Of a DNA stretch of 64,000 nucleotides, positions 25,702 through 34,294 are shown in pieces. The notes under the pieces are model-generated. The model was given only the letters and a program-made list of their open reading frames with translations. It searched no databases and was not told the DNA's origin. Position 1 is the stretch's first letter. Each line of letters starts with the position of its first letter. The position numbers and the translations under genes are program-made. The stretch is from Elizabethkingia bruuniana (GTDB taxonomy: Bacteria > Bacteroidota > Bacteroidia > Flavobacteriales > Weeksellaceae): contig NZ_CP014337.1 in assembly GCF_002024805.1 (NCBI RefSeq), positions 62,001-126,000 on the forward strand. The letters are read 5' to 3'.

Positions 25702-26571
25702 TTATTTTTCGTTTTCCAGACTAGTCTTAGAAGCTTCCAACTCACTGGCTTCTTCATCGCTAAGGACAGGAAACTTTAAATCCATTTTTTCCAGAGTTTG
25801 TGTTATAATCTGACAGGCGGTAAGTCTTGTAAACCATTTCTGATCGGCTGGTAATATATGCCAAGGTGCATATTCTGTAGATGTTTCATTAATGGCTTCT
25901 TCATATGCCTTTTGATATTTATCCCAAAGTGCTCTTTCTTTAAGGTCGCCTGAGGAAAATTTCCAGTTTTTTTCCGGCTCATTAATACGGTCTAAGAGAC
26001 GCTTTTTCTGCTCATCTTTAGAAACATGAAGGAAGAACTTTATGACTTTTGTCCCATTTTCGGATAGGTGCTTTTCAAAATTGCGGATACTTTCGTAGCG
26101 GTTGTTCCAGAATTTATCATCAAAGTCTTTAACATCTTTCCATACTTTTTCACTCAGATTGTATTCCGGATGCACTTTACAGATTAGAACACTTTCATAA
26201 TGTGAACGGTTGAAAATTCCGATTTTACCCTTTTCAGGTAGTGCAAGATAATGTCTCCATAGAAAATCGTGTGTATATTCTTTTGAGCTCGGCGTTTTAA
26301 AACTGGTAACCTGACAGCCTTGTGGGTTAATACCACTCATAACATGTTCTATAAGGCTGTCTTTTCCTGCTGCATCCATAGCCTGAATGATAATCAGAAG
26401 AGACTTACTTCCGTCTGCATATAGTTTTTCCTGCAGTTTATGAAGTTTCTTTTTTTCTTCATCCAGTAAAGCTATCCCTTCGTCTTTGACCATTTTACCC
26501 TCATATCGGGTTGATGTTTTTTTTATAGAAAACTTGTCTTCAGCAATAAAGTCGTTAAAATCTTTACTCAT
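25702..26571 (-). CDS. Polyphosphate kinase 2 (PPK2) family protein
   Basis: 289 aa. Uses inorganic polyphosphate to phosphorylate a nucleotide (AMP, ADP or GDP), cytosolic. Walker A-type loop QAMDAAGKDS (63-72), the PPK2-specific FKTPSSKEYTHDFLWRH, Walker B GIFNRSHYE, and the lid region with basic residues. A single domain, so a class I or III enzyme; which nucleotide is used cannot be decided by eye. Convergent with rnpB, whose terminator overlaps the stop. Confidence 0.92.
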   Translation of the reverse strand: MSKDFNDFIAEDKFSIKKTSTRYEGKMVKDEGIALLDEEKKKLHKLQEKLYADGSKSLLIIIQAMDAAGKDSLIEHVMSGINPQGCQVTSFKTPSSKEYTHDFLWRHYLALPEKGKIGIFNRSHYESVLICKVHPEYNLSEKVWKDVKDFDDKFWNNRYESIRNFEKHLSENGTKVIKFFLHVSKDEQKKRLLDRINEPEKNWKFSSGDLKERALWDKYQKAYEEAINETSTEYAPWHILPADQKWFTRLTACQIITQTLEKMDLKFPVLSDEEASELEASKTSLENEK

Positions 26572-26730
26572 ATATTTTTGTATTTATATAAAGATAAAAA
26601 TATTTTTTAAGAAATACTTTGAAATTACAGGTTCGGAGGTAATATCCGAATATTCTTTTGTTATTAGTGAATAGAGTATCCCTAATGAAAATATCATTTT
26701 TTGAAAGGTAGTAATACTCAGGTTTTATAA

Positions 26731-27927
26731 TCACTTATATAGTGCCTGCTTTATCCGCTTTGTATATTTTGAGGGGTTAACCTTTGTCAGTGTTATAGAA
26801 TCACAGCCATTAAAATGGGCAAAGCGTTCTATAGCTTCAGCAAAAACTCCTATCCATACTTCAATATCAATGTTGGTATTCTCAATATGCATGTTTATAA
26901 GTTCAAACTTTTTAATGCTTCTATGTGCCTTACAGTCGACCCTGCCAATAAATATATTTCCGTACAAAATAGGCAAACAGAAATAGCCATATTGCCTTTT
27001 TTCCTTAGGTAAGTAACATTCAAGACGAAAGTCAAAATTAAAAAGTTGTTTAAAACGATCGCGATGGATAAGAGAGTTATCAAAAGGAGATAAAAGTTTA
27101 ATTTCTGAGGCAGAAGAGTCTGTTTCTTTTTCGATTAAATCCTTTCGGATATACATCGGAGAAATTCCGTCAATTTCTGTTTTTTGTATCTCTTTATTCT
27201 CAACCATCGATTGTAAGACATGTTCCACATTTTTTCTTAAAGCACGGTCTGATCTAAGGTGAGTTATTTGCTTTAAGGTCGTGAGTCCATAGGCACGAAG
27301 ATGTGTTTTGACCAGATATTCTGCAAGTTCAATGGGCGTTGGTATTGTTAAGTCGGTCGTTTCGGGCAATACTCTTTCACTAATATCATATATTTTCTGC
27401 ATACCATCCCGGCCGCTAATCATTAGATCACCTTGCATGAAAAGTCTTTCGAGGGCAAGTTTTGCAGGTTTCCAATTCCACCAGCTTCCCGCAGTCTTTC
27501 CTTCATTCTCAAAATCTTTAGCCTTTTTAGGGCCCTCAGTGCGTATTGTATCTATTACATATTGCATGACTTTGGGGTCAGCATTATAATATTGAGACTG
27601 ATTCTGTTTGAAACTCAACATTTGAGGTAAAGCATACCGATAGTCTTTTATGGGGAGATATGATGCTGCATGAAACCAATATTCAAATACTTTGCGTTCT
27701 TTTAGTAAATCGTCCAGATAATGTGTTTTGTAATCATCTATTCTTGACCATAAGGTATGATGATGAGCACGTTCAACAACTGATAAGGTATCTATTTGTA
27801 CATAGCCAAGATGTTCCAAAGCATTGAGTACAGCATTCTTTCCTGTTCCGAATATAGGGGTTTGAGCCAATCCCTGGCTTTCTAAAGTTATTCGTTGGAG
27901 ATCTTGTAGTGTCAGTGTTTTTTTCAT
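26731..27927 (-). CDS. YcaQ/AlkX-type winged-helix DNA glycosylase
   Basis: 398 aa of the HTH_42 superfamily. The N-terminal tandem winged helices contain the catalytic QID motif (Q44, I45, D46, in GYVQIDTLSVVERAHHHTLWSR); the QxD form is that of E. coli YcaQ (AlkX), which unhooks nitrogen-mustard interstrand crosslinks, while AlkZ-type toxin-resistance enzymes carry QxQ. A C-terminal beta-rich domain (SPFDNSLIHRDR, then FIGRVDCKAHR) completes the fold. The substrate range here is inferred from the motif. It stands alone, so there is no biosynthetic cluster next to it. Confidence 0.85.
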   Translation of the reverse strand: MKKTLTLQDLQRITLESQGLAQTPIFGTGKNAVLNALEHLGYVQIDTLSVVERAHHHTLWSRIDDYKTHYLDDLLKERKVFEYWFHAASYLPIKDYRYALPQMLSFKQNQSQYYNADPKVMQYVIDTIRTEGPKKAKDFENEGKTAGSWWNWKPAKLALERLFMQGDLMISGRDGMQKIYDISERVLPETTDLTIPTPIELAEYLVKTHLRAYGLTTLKQITHLRSDRALRKNVEHVLQSMVENKEIQKTEIDGISPMYIRKDLIEKETDSSASEIKLLSPFDNSLIHRDRFKQLFNFDFRLECYLPKEKRQYGYFCLPILYGNIFIGRVDCKAHRSIKKFELINMHIENTNIDIEVWIGVFAEAIERFAHFNGCDSITLTKVNPSKYTKRIKQALYK

Positions 27928-28021
27928 ATTTTCTTTTGTCTGCTGTTTAGCAAAGCTAAAATACTATTGTGACAACAATATGTCAGTAAAAAAAATGGAT
28001 TTAGAATATCATGTTACTGAA

Positions 28022-28052
28022 AATAAAAAAGCACCTTAAAAAGGCGCTTTAA
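28022..28052 (-). terminator. Terminator of the DUF1573 gene
   Basis: On the minus strand a hairpin AAAGCGCCTT / AAGGTGCTTT (with one G-T pair) followed by T-rich sequence, 20-50 bp after the DUF1573 stop. Confidence 0.65.
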
Positions 28053-28073
28053 TATATCTTTTTCTGATCTTTT

Positions 28074-28445
28074 TTATTTTTTACCGGTTACATTCCCCGC
28101 AATCCAAATTACACTTCTTTGGCTTTCCGGATCATTGGAATAAACCTCGATAAGCTTTTTAAAAGTTCCTGTAAATTTAGTGTCATACCCAACTTTTAGC
28201 TTCGCACTTTTCCCTGGAAGGATAGGATCCTTACTCCATTGTGGGGTCGTACACCCGCAAGAAGCTTTTACGTTTGTAAGAATAAGAGGCTTGTCTCCTG
28301 TATTGGTAATGGTGAAGAATCTTTCTCCGTTAGAGTTCTGTGCGATATCACCATATTCTAATGTCGTTTTGTCAAAGGCTATAGACTGAGCAGAAACTGC
28401 TGCGAATGCACCAGTTAAAAACAATCCTAAAAATAATTTTTTCAT
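28074..28445 (-). CDS. Secreted DUF1573-domain protein
   Basis: 123 aa: a signal peptide (1-19, ending AVSAQ) and one DUF1573 domain (about 22-120), an immunoglobulin-like ASPM/SPD-2/Hydin-related fold, with the typical FTITNTGDKPLILTNVKASCGCTTPQW block. Very common in Bacteroidota as a periplasmic or envelope protein of unknown function. The CGC pair is conserved in the family. Confidence 0.88.
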   Translation of the reverse strand: MKKLFLGLFLTGAFAAVSAQSIAFDKTTLEYGDIAQNSNGERFFTITNTGDKPLILTNVKASCGCTTPQWSKDPILPGKSAKLKVGYDTKFTGTFKKLIEVYSNDPESQRSVIWIAGNVTGKK

Positions 28446-28531
28446 TTCGAATGAATTTTTATAAGGTTAGTTTAAATAACAAAATTAGTCAATTATTTGG
28501 TACTGAGTTTTTATTTTCATCTCGTTTCCCG

Positions 28532-28539
28532 TATTTTTG
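28532..28539 (+). promoter_or_regulatory. -7 box (TATTTTTG) for valS
   Basis: Exact TAnnTTTG, 36 bp before the ATG at 28575, downstream of the longer open frame's apparent start at 28497 and so incompatible with that start. Confidence 0.6.
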
Positions 28540-28574
28540 CAACTTATCTCATAAAAACATTAATTATCAAACTA

Positions 28575-31190
28575 ATGGAAATTTCCGACAAGTACAATCC
28601 GCAACAAGCAGAACAAAAGTGGTACCAATATTGGCAGGAAAATAAATTTTTTCATTCCGAGCCAGATGAAAGAGAGCCATATACTGTCGTCATACCACCT
28701 CCAAATGTGACAGGGATTTTGCACATGGGGCATATGCTAAATAATACATTGCAGGATGTACTAGTTCGCCGTGCACGTATGCGTGGTTATAATGCATGCT
28801 GGATTCCCGGAACCGATCATGCCTCTATTGCTACAGAAGCTAAAGTAGTAGCTAAATTGAAAGCTGAAGGAATTTCTAAGCAGGATATCGGACGCGAGAA
28901 GTTTTTAGAGCATGCCTGGGACTGGACGCATCAATATGGTGGAACAATTCTGGAGCAGCTAAAAAAATTAGGATGCTCTTGTGACTGGGACAGAACCCGC
29001 TTCACAATGGAAGATGATTTGTCTAAAGCAGTTATCAAAGTATTCGTGGATCTTTATAATAAAGGACTTGTTTACCGTGGTTATAAAATGGTAAACTGGG
29101 ATCCGGAGGCAAAGACAAATATCTCTGACGAGGAGGTAATCTATAAAGAGCAAAACGGAAAATTATACTTCCTTAAATATCAGATTGTTGGTTCAGATGA
29201 GTTCCTGACAGTTGCTACAACACGTCCGGAAACAATATTCGGTGATACAGCTGTATGTATCAATCCTAATGACGAACGTTACACACACCTGAAAGGTAAA
29301 AAAGTAATCGTGCCAATTGTAGGACGTGAAGTTCCTATTATTGAAGACGATTATGTTGATATAGAATTTGGTACCGGAGCATTGAAGATTACTCCTGCTC
29401 ATGATATCAATGACTACGAAATTGGTCAGCGTCACCAGTTAGAGATTATAGACTCTATGGACGATAATGCTGTTCTTAATGAAAACGGAAAGCACTATCA
29501 AGGCAAAGACAGATTTACAGTAAGAAAAGAGATTGCTAAAGAACTTGAAGAGAAAGGTCTTTTGTTAAAATCTGAAGACTATCTGAATAAAGTAGGTACA
29601 TCCGAAAGAACAGGGGCTGTAATAGAGCCAAAAATCTCTGTACAGTGGTTCCTGAAGATGAGTGAAATGGCAAAGCCTGCATTGGATGTTGTAATGGATG
29701 ATGAAGTTAAATTCTATCCGGAAAAATTCAAGAATACATACAGACACTGGATGGAGAATGTACACGACTGGAATATATCCCGCCAGCTATGGTGGGGGCA
29801 CAGAATTCCGGCCTATTACTATGCATCTGGTGAGAACGATTTTGTAGTTGCTGAAACAATTGAAGCAGCATTAGAACTTGCAAAACAAAAAACGGGTAAT
29901 ACAGAACTAACAACTGATAACCTAAGACAGGATGAAGATGCGCTAGATACATGGTTCTCTGCATGGTTATGGCCAATGTCAGTATTCGATGGTATTACAG
30001 CACCAGATAATAAAGATATCAATTACTATTATCCAACTTCGGATTTGGTAACTGGACCAGATATTATCTTCTTCTGGGTAGCCCGTATGATTATGGCCGG
30101 ATTAGAGTTCAAAAACCAGGTTCCGTTTAAAAATGTATACTTTACCGGAATTGTAAGAGATAAGCAGCGTCGTAAGATGTCTAAATCTTTAGGAAACTCT
30201 CCGGACCCAATTGAATTAATGGACAAATATGGTTCTGATGGAGTAAGAGTAGGAATTTTGTTAAGTTCAGCGGCAGGTAATGACCTTATGTTCGATGAAG
30301 ATCTAATGCTTCAGGGACGTAATTTTGCAACCAAAATATGGAATGCATTCAAGCTGACACAAAGCTGGAAGAAAGAGGATAAAGAGATTTCTGAGGAAAA
30401 TGCGCAAGCTATTGAATGGTTTGAAGCAGAATTCAATAAGACTGTTGCTGCTATCAATGACCAGTTTGAAAAGTTCAGAATTTCTGATGCATTACATTTA
30501 TTGTATAAATTAGTTTGGGACGATTTCTGTTCATGGTATCTGGAAATTGTAAAACCAAACTATGGTGAGGCTATCAGTCAGCAGGTATATGACAAAACAA
30601 TAGAATTCTTCGGAAATTTAATGAAGTTCCTGCATCCTTTCATGCCATTCCTGACAGAAGAAATTTGGCAGGCGATTGCAGAGAGACAAACTTCTGAAGC
30701 ATTAATTATTACCCAACAAAATAAAGAAACAGCTTTTGATGCTGATGTTCTTAAAAACTTCGAGCAAACGAAAGAAATCGTTTCAGGAGTAAGAAATTAC
30801 CGCCAGAGCAAAGGTATTTCTCCAAGAGAAGAGGTTGAAGTTTATACCAATGTTTCTCAGTTCGAAAACGAAGCTGTTATCAAAAAACTGGCTAATGTTT
30901 CGGAGATTCATTATGCACAAAAAACGGATAAGCCAAGCTTTACATTCCTTGTAGGTGCAGTGGAATGCTCTATTCCGTTGAGTGAGAATCTTGATCTTGG
31001 TGAGGAGAAAACCAAAACAGAAGAAGAACTGAAGTATCTGAAAGGTTTCCTTATCTCTGTTGAAAAGAAGCTTAGTAATGAAAAATTCATGGCTGGAGCT
31101 CCACAACAAGTTGTAGATAATGAGCTGAAAAAACAAAAAGATGCTCAGGATAAAATAACATTATTGGAAGAGAAACTGAAAACTCTTTAA
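28575..31190 (+). CDS. valS: Valyl-tRNA synthetase
   Basis: 871 aa, class Ia. The HIGH motif appears as HMGH in PPPNVTGILHMGHMLN, KMSKS in RRKMSKSLGNSP; the CP1 editing domain contains TTRPETIFGD. The anticodon-binding domain and a C-terminal coiled coil (last 65 residues, Lys/Glu-rich with leucine heptads) complete the enzyme. Start: the frame extends to 28497, but the promoter box at 28532 and the standard family start MEISDKYNPQQAEQKWYQYW support 28575. The terminator hairpin downstream is built from a REP-like repeat. Confidence 0.97.
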   Translation: MEISDKYNPQQAEQKWYQYWQENKFFHSEPDEREPYTVVIPPPNVTGILHMGHMLNNTLQDVLVRRARMRGYNACWIPGTDHASIATEAKVVAKLKAEGISKQDIGREKFLEHAWDWTHQYGGTILEQLKKLGCSCDWDRTRFTMEDDLSKAVIKVFVDLYNKGLVYRGYKMVNWDPEAKTNISDEEVIYKEQNGKLYFLKYQIVGSDEFLTVATTRPETIFGDTAVCINPNDERYTHLKGKKVIVPIVGREVPIIEDDYVDIEFGTGALKITPAHDINDYEIGQRHQLEIIDSMDDNAVLNENGKHYQGKDRFTVRKEIAKELEEKGLLLKSEDYLNKVGTSERTGAVIEPKISVQWFLKMSEMAKPALDVVMDDEVKFYPEKFKNTYRHWMENVHDWNISRQLWWGHRIPAYYYASGENDFVVAETIEAALELAKQKTGNTELTTDNLRQDEDALDTWFSAWLWPMSVFDGITAPDNKDINYYYPTSDLVTGPDIIFFWVARMIMAGLEFKNQVPFKNVYFTGIVRDKQRRKMSKSLGNSPDPIELMDKYGSDGVRVGILLSSAAGNDLMFDEDLMLQGRNFATKIWNAFKLTQSWKKEDKEISEENAQAIEWFEAEFNKTVAAINDQFEKFRISDALHLLYKLVWDDFCSWYLEIVKPNYGEAISQQVYDKTIEFFGNLMKFLHPFMPFLTEEIWQAIAERQTSEALIITQQNKETAFDADVLKNFEQTKEIVSGVRNYRQSKGISPREEVEVYTNVSQFENEAVIKKLANVSEIHYAQKTDKPSFTFLVGAVECSIPLSENLDLGEEKTKTEEELKYLKGFLISVEKKLSNEKFMAGAPQQVVDNELKKQKDAQDKITLLEEKLKTL

Positions 31191-31199
31191 AAATTATAA

Positions 31200-31264
31200 G
31201 AACGTTTCGACTTAGTAAAGTGTAGACTTTGTGTCACGCTGAGCGAAGTCGAAGCGTTTTTTTT
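31200..31264 (+). repeat. REP-like family A repeat forming the valS terminator; left flank of GIY-YIG unit
   Basis: Hairpin arms AACGTTTCGACTT (31201-31213) and AAGTCGAAGCGTT (31246-31258) followed by T8 form a terminator 10 bp after valS. Within it, 31232-31256 (TGTCACGCTGAGCG then AAGTCGAAGCG) matches, in inverted orientation and with 22 of 25 bases, the segment 31638-31662 at the end of the GIY-YIG gene, and also the solo repeat at 17161. Confidence 0.8.
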
Positions 31265-31316
31265 ATCATAAAATATTTTGTAAATTTCTTTCATATTCCT
31301 GATTAATAGTCGGATA

Positions 31317-31676
31317 TTGAAAGAGTATTATGTTTATATTATTAAGTGTGCAGATAACTCCTATTATACAGGAGTTACAAGAGATTTGTTACAACGTTTG
31401 CAACAACATGAATCAGGATATAATTCCAAAAGCTATACACATAATCGTAGACCCGTTAGATTAGTCTATTATTGTGTGTTTTCAGATATAAATGATGCAA
31501 TTTTATTTGAAAAGCAAATTAAAGGTTGGAGTAGAAAAAAGAAAGAAGCATTAATAGATGGAAATTTTAATAAGCTTAAAGAATTATCCATTTGTACAAA
31601 CGGTACACACTTTAATAACTATCAAAAAGACAAAGAAGGCTTCGACTCCGCTCAGCCTGACAATTCTGCTGAATAA
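31317..31676 (+). CDS. GIY-YIG family endonuclease (UvrC N-terminal-like, single domain)
   Basis: 119 aa. GIY-YIG core: YYVYIIKCADNSYYTGVTRDL (VYI and YTG elements), catalytic Arg in RLQQHESG, and catalytic Glu in FEKQIKGWSRKKKEALI. Such single-domain proteins (YhbQ/SLX1-like) are plausible DNA nucleases. The start is TTG at 31317, since no ATG is in frame there. The last 14 residues (GFDSAQPDNSAE) are encoded by the family A repeat itself (31638-31662), so the gene's end has fused with a repeat. The function of this copy is unknown; the repeat link suggests a part in repeat spread. Confidence 0.85.
   Translation: MKEYYVYIIKCADNSYYTGVTRDLLQRLQQHESGYNSKSYTHNRRPVRLVYYCVFSDINDAILFEKQIKGWSRKKKEALIDGNFNKLKELSICTNGTHFNNYQKDKEGFDSAQPDNSAE
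31638..31662. repeat. Family A repeat, right flank of GIY-YIG unit
   Basis: Blocks CTTCGACTCCGCTCAG and CTGACA; the inverted complement of 31232-31256 with three mismatches in 25. It lies inside the last codons of the GIY-YIG gene, 13 bp before its stop. Confidence 0.85.
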
Positions 31677-31729
31677 TTTTGGCGGGATAGTTGTAAATAA
31701 ACATTATCTTTAATTATTATTGAATCGTA

Positions 31730-32371
31730 ATGAATCATATAGAAAACATACAGAAGCTTTTTTCTAAGAATTTTGTAGAGTCACCTTTGCTGGAAAGTTT
31801 TGATGCAGGAAAACTGGTAATTACTACAGGAGAAATTGTGGCCAGTGATCCGCTGATTACACCAGATAAGGAAGCTTTTGATCAACAGTTTCCAACAGGG
31901 GAATTTGCTGTAAATATCCATAAAGAAAGAGAAAGTAATTGTGTTGCTTATGCTGAAGTTGTATTTCAGGAGGCTAAGATTACAGATTGGAAACTAGCAA
32001 CAACAAAAGGGCAGAATGTAAAAGATTTAGCCGAAGGAGAAGTATTCGGATATCCTGTAGAAAGCGGAATGGGCTGTTTTATGGACTATGAAACCCAGAA
32101 GCTACTCAATGCTTTAGAGCAGGAAATTTTTCAGAAAAAAGCAGATGATTTTGAAGGAATTTATGCAGAGTTTTTCCATGAACATTTTTATGAGCAGGAT
32201 GGTGCAGTACATCAATATACACTGCTAAAGCCTTACCTGGATAAAGCTAATAACATCTTTGCCTTTGAAACTGGATTCGGAGAAGGCTTTTATGCGAGTT
32301 ATATAGCCTATGATGTAAATGGGATTCCTGTAAAATTAATTACCGAATTTATCGAAATAGTAGTAGATTAG
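31730..32371 (+). CDS. DUF4241-domain protein
   Basis: 213 aa cytosolic. It shows the DUF4241 pattern: GKLVITTGEIVASDPLITPD at about 26-45, FPTGEFAVNIH, and GMGCFMDYETQKLL in the middle. This domain is found alone or next to polymorphic-toxin genes in some genomes as a possible immunity protein, but no toxin gene is present here, so no function is assigned. Next gene is 28 bp downstream, same strand. Confidence 0.75.
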   Translation: MNHIENIQKLFSKNFVESPLLESFDAGKLVITTGEIVASDPLITPDKEAFDQQFPTGEFAVNIHKERESNCVAYAEVVFQEAKITDWKLATTKGQNVKDLAEGEVFGYPVESGMGCFMDYETQKLLNALEQEIFQKKADDFEGIYAEFFHEHFYEQDGAVHQYTLLKPYLDKANNIFAFETGFGEGFYASYIAYDVNGIPVKLITEFIEIVVD

Positions 32372-32399
32372 TCCTTGAAATTTTTTTGATAGTATTATA

Positions 32400-33290
32400 A
32401 TGAAATTTTCAAATCATATACCCAAAATTGTAGTAGTAGGAAGTTCATCAATAGATTTGGTGCTTACAACCGAGCATCACCCGCGTATCAATGAAACAGT
32501 ATTGGCTACCCAAACTGAAAATTTCTTTGGTGGTAAGGGAGCAAATCAGGCTGTAGGAGCCAGCAGGTTGGGAGCTAAGGTACATTTTGTAGGGTGTGTT
32601 GGTAAAGATACTAACGGCAAACATGTACTGGAAAATCTTGTAAATGAAGGGGTAAACGTCAATTTTGTAGAGGAAAATTCAGATTACCCTACTGGTACGG
32701 CTTATGTTACTTCTGCACATGGTAAAATCAGTATTATAGTAGCGCCGGCTGCTAATAATTTTATAACCACAGCTGATATAGACAAAGCAGAAGCAGAAAT
32801 TGCAGAAGCAGATATCGTATTAACACAACTGGAAATTCCGGTTGAGGTAGTAGAATATCTTTTTGAAATTTGCAAAAAGCATAATACCAGAATTGGGCTG
32901 TATGCTTCACCTGCAAAGTTTATAGGAGAGGATATTGCTGAGAAAGCAGATTTTATTGTTATTAAAAGCAATGATTTGTCTGTTGTATTTGGAGAAGAGG
33001 GACGCGATAAAGTCCTGAAAAAACTGCCGAATAAATTATTTATTCGCGATGATACTAACTCTACCGTTTATTTTAATGGTGAGGAAATGAAGTACTACCG
33101 TAATGCTCCGGATACTATTGCATATAAAATGGGAATGGGAGATGCATTTACTTCAGGTTTTGCAATTGCTCTTTGCCATGGAAATGAAATAGACGAATGT
33201 GTAAGATTTGGTAATGAAGTATCCCTGAAAGCATCTGCTAATAAAGGTTCTCAAAAAGGATTACCATATCTGAAAGATTTCAGCTTTTAA
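32400..33290 (+). CDS. PfkB-family carbohydrate kinase (ribokinase-like)
   Basis: 296 aa. N-terminal signature VVVGSSSIDLVLTTEHHP, first PfkB block FFGGKGANQAVGASRLGA near 41-58, second block KMGMGDAFTSGFA, where the catalytic Asp is kept and the usual GAGD becomes GMGD. The phosphate acceptor is a sugar, probably ribose by resemblance; other PfkB substrates (nucleosides, fructose) cannot be excluded. The normally well-conserved N-x-A-P motif reads LYASPAKF. It is near DUF4241 (28 bp), but no ribose transporter lies nearby. Confidence 0.85.
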   Translation: MKFSNHIPKIVVVGSSSIDLVLTTEHHPRINETVLATQTENFFGGKGANQAVGASRLGAKVHFVGCVGKDTNGKHVLENLVNEGVNVNFVEENSDYPTGTAYVTSAHGKISIIVAPAANNFITTADIDKAEAEIAEADIVLTQLEIPVEVVEYLFEICKKHNTRIGLYASPAKFIGEDIAEKADFIVIKSNDLSVVFGEEGRDKVLKKLPNKLFIRDDTNSTVYFNGEEMKYYRNAPDTIAYKMGMGDAFTSGFAIALCHGNEIDECVRFGNEVSLKASANKGSQKGLPYLKDFSF

Positions 33291-33340
33291 GCTATTTACT
33301 GCATACTGAAAGTCTGAATAAAATATAATATATTGAGAAT

Positions 33341-33368
33341 AAAAATCCACCTTTAAGTGGATTTTTTC
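33341..33368 (+). terminator. Terminator after the PfkB gene
   Basis: Hairpin AAAAATCCAC / GTGGATTTTTT with a CTTTAA loop. Confidence 0.85.
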
Positions 33369-33381
33369 TTTTACCAACGAT

Positions 33382-34221
33382 ATGAAGGAAGTAATTCTGA
33401 AAACCCGGGATGGCGTAAATATTATAGCTCATCTCTTTCAACCCGATAAAAGTAATGGGAAATTAGTACTGATTAATTCTGCAACAGGAGTGAAGCAGCA
33501 GGTTTATTTTGCTATTGCCCAATATTTTGCCGAGAATTTTTTTACCGTCATTACCTATGATTATCGGGGAATAGGACTCTCTAAACCTCCAGATATGCGC
33601 AACTTCAATTCCGATGCTGTTTTATGGGGTAAAGAAGACTTTGGAATTATTACAACTTATATCAAAGAAAACTTTTCTGATTATCAAAAATACTGTTTGG
33701 GGCATTCTGTAGGTGCTCTAATACTAGGTATGAATGCTGATTCAGAGATATTTGAAAAATTTATTTTTGTGGGAACCCAGAATGCGTATGTCGGAAATCT
33801 TAAATGGAAAACCAGAATTGAAGCATATCTGGGCTTCGGAGTGGTACAGCCTTTAATCACAAGACTATTCGGTTATTTCCCTGCACAATGGTTTGGTTTG
33901 GGAGAAAGTCTGCCAAAAGGAAATGCTTTCGATTGGCGAAAATTAATTCTGAATAAAAAGTCTACTAATAAACTTCTGGAGCGTACAGAAAGCTTTGCCG
34001 AAAGTCTTAACCATAAAGTTTTTGTAATTCGTGCAGAGGATGATGTATGGCTAACAGAAAAAGGTGTTAAGAGTCTGCTGAATGATACATATCCGAATAT
34101 GAAGCCTACCTACAGACTGATAAAGGTATCAGAATCTGAAAAAGGAGAAATAGGACACATCAATTTTTTCCGCAGCTACAACCGAAAACTATGGGGAATT
34201 ATTCTGCAGGAAATAAAATAA
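33382..34221 (+). CDS. Alpha/beta hydrolase, cytosolic
   Basis: 279 aa with nucleophile elbow LGHSVG (S109), likely acid Asp in RAEDDVW near 225 and His in GEIGHINFFR near 262. This is the COG4757 predicted alpha/beta-hydrolase type. Substrate unknown. No signal peptide. A GC-rich hairpin without T tract lies between this gene and the convergent anti-sigma gene. Confidence 0.8.
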   Translation: MKEVILKTRDGVNIIAHLFQPDKSNGKLVLINSATGVKQQVYFAIAQYFAENFFTVITYDYRGIGLSKPPDMRNFNSDAVLWGKEDFGIITTYIKENFSDYQKYCLGHSVGALILGMNADSEIFEKFIFVGTQNAYVGNLKWKTRIEAYLGFGVVQPLITRLFGYFPAQWFGLGESLPKGNAFDWRKLILNKKSTNKLLERTESFAESLNHKVFVIRAEDDVWLTEKGVKSLLNDTYPNMKPTYRLIKVSESEKGEIGHINFFRSYNRKLWGIILQEIK

Positions 34222-34245
34222 CTAAAGCGGATATTCCCGCTTTAG
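34222..34245. terminator. Hairpin between convergent genes
   Basis: CTAAAGCGG / CCGCTTTAG, nine-bp perfect arms and a six-base loop, directly after the hydrolase stop. Without a T tract it is a weak terminator candidate. Confidence 0.4.
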
Positions 34246-34294
34246 CTATTGAAGATTATATAGCTTGTCAGGCTCAATACTGACCCGGAGTCGG

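Noticed and set aside
25283-25757. Minus-strand open frames of 60-117 codons across 25.3-25.75 kb
   Set aside because: They overlap the RNase P RNA, whose conserved core and P1 pairing explain the sequence.
28497-28574. 26-residue N-terminal extension of valS
   Set aside because: A consensus -7 box lies inside it and the family starts at the ATG at 28575.
31730-32371. Immunity protein of a toxin system (DUF4241)
   Set aside because: No toxin-like gene adjacent; evidence limited to domain association in other genomes.
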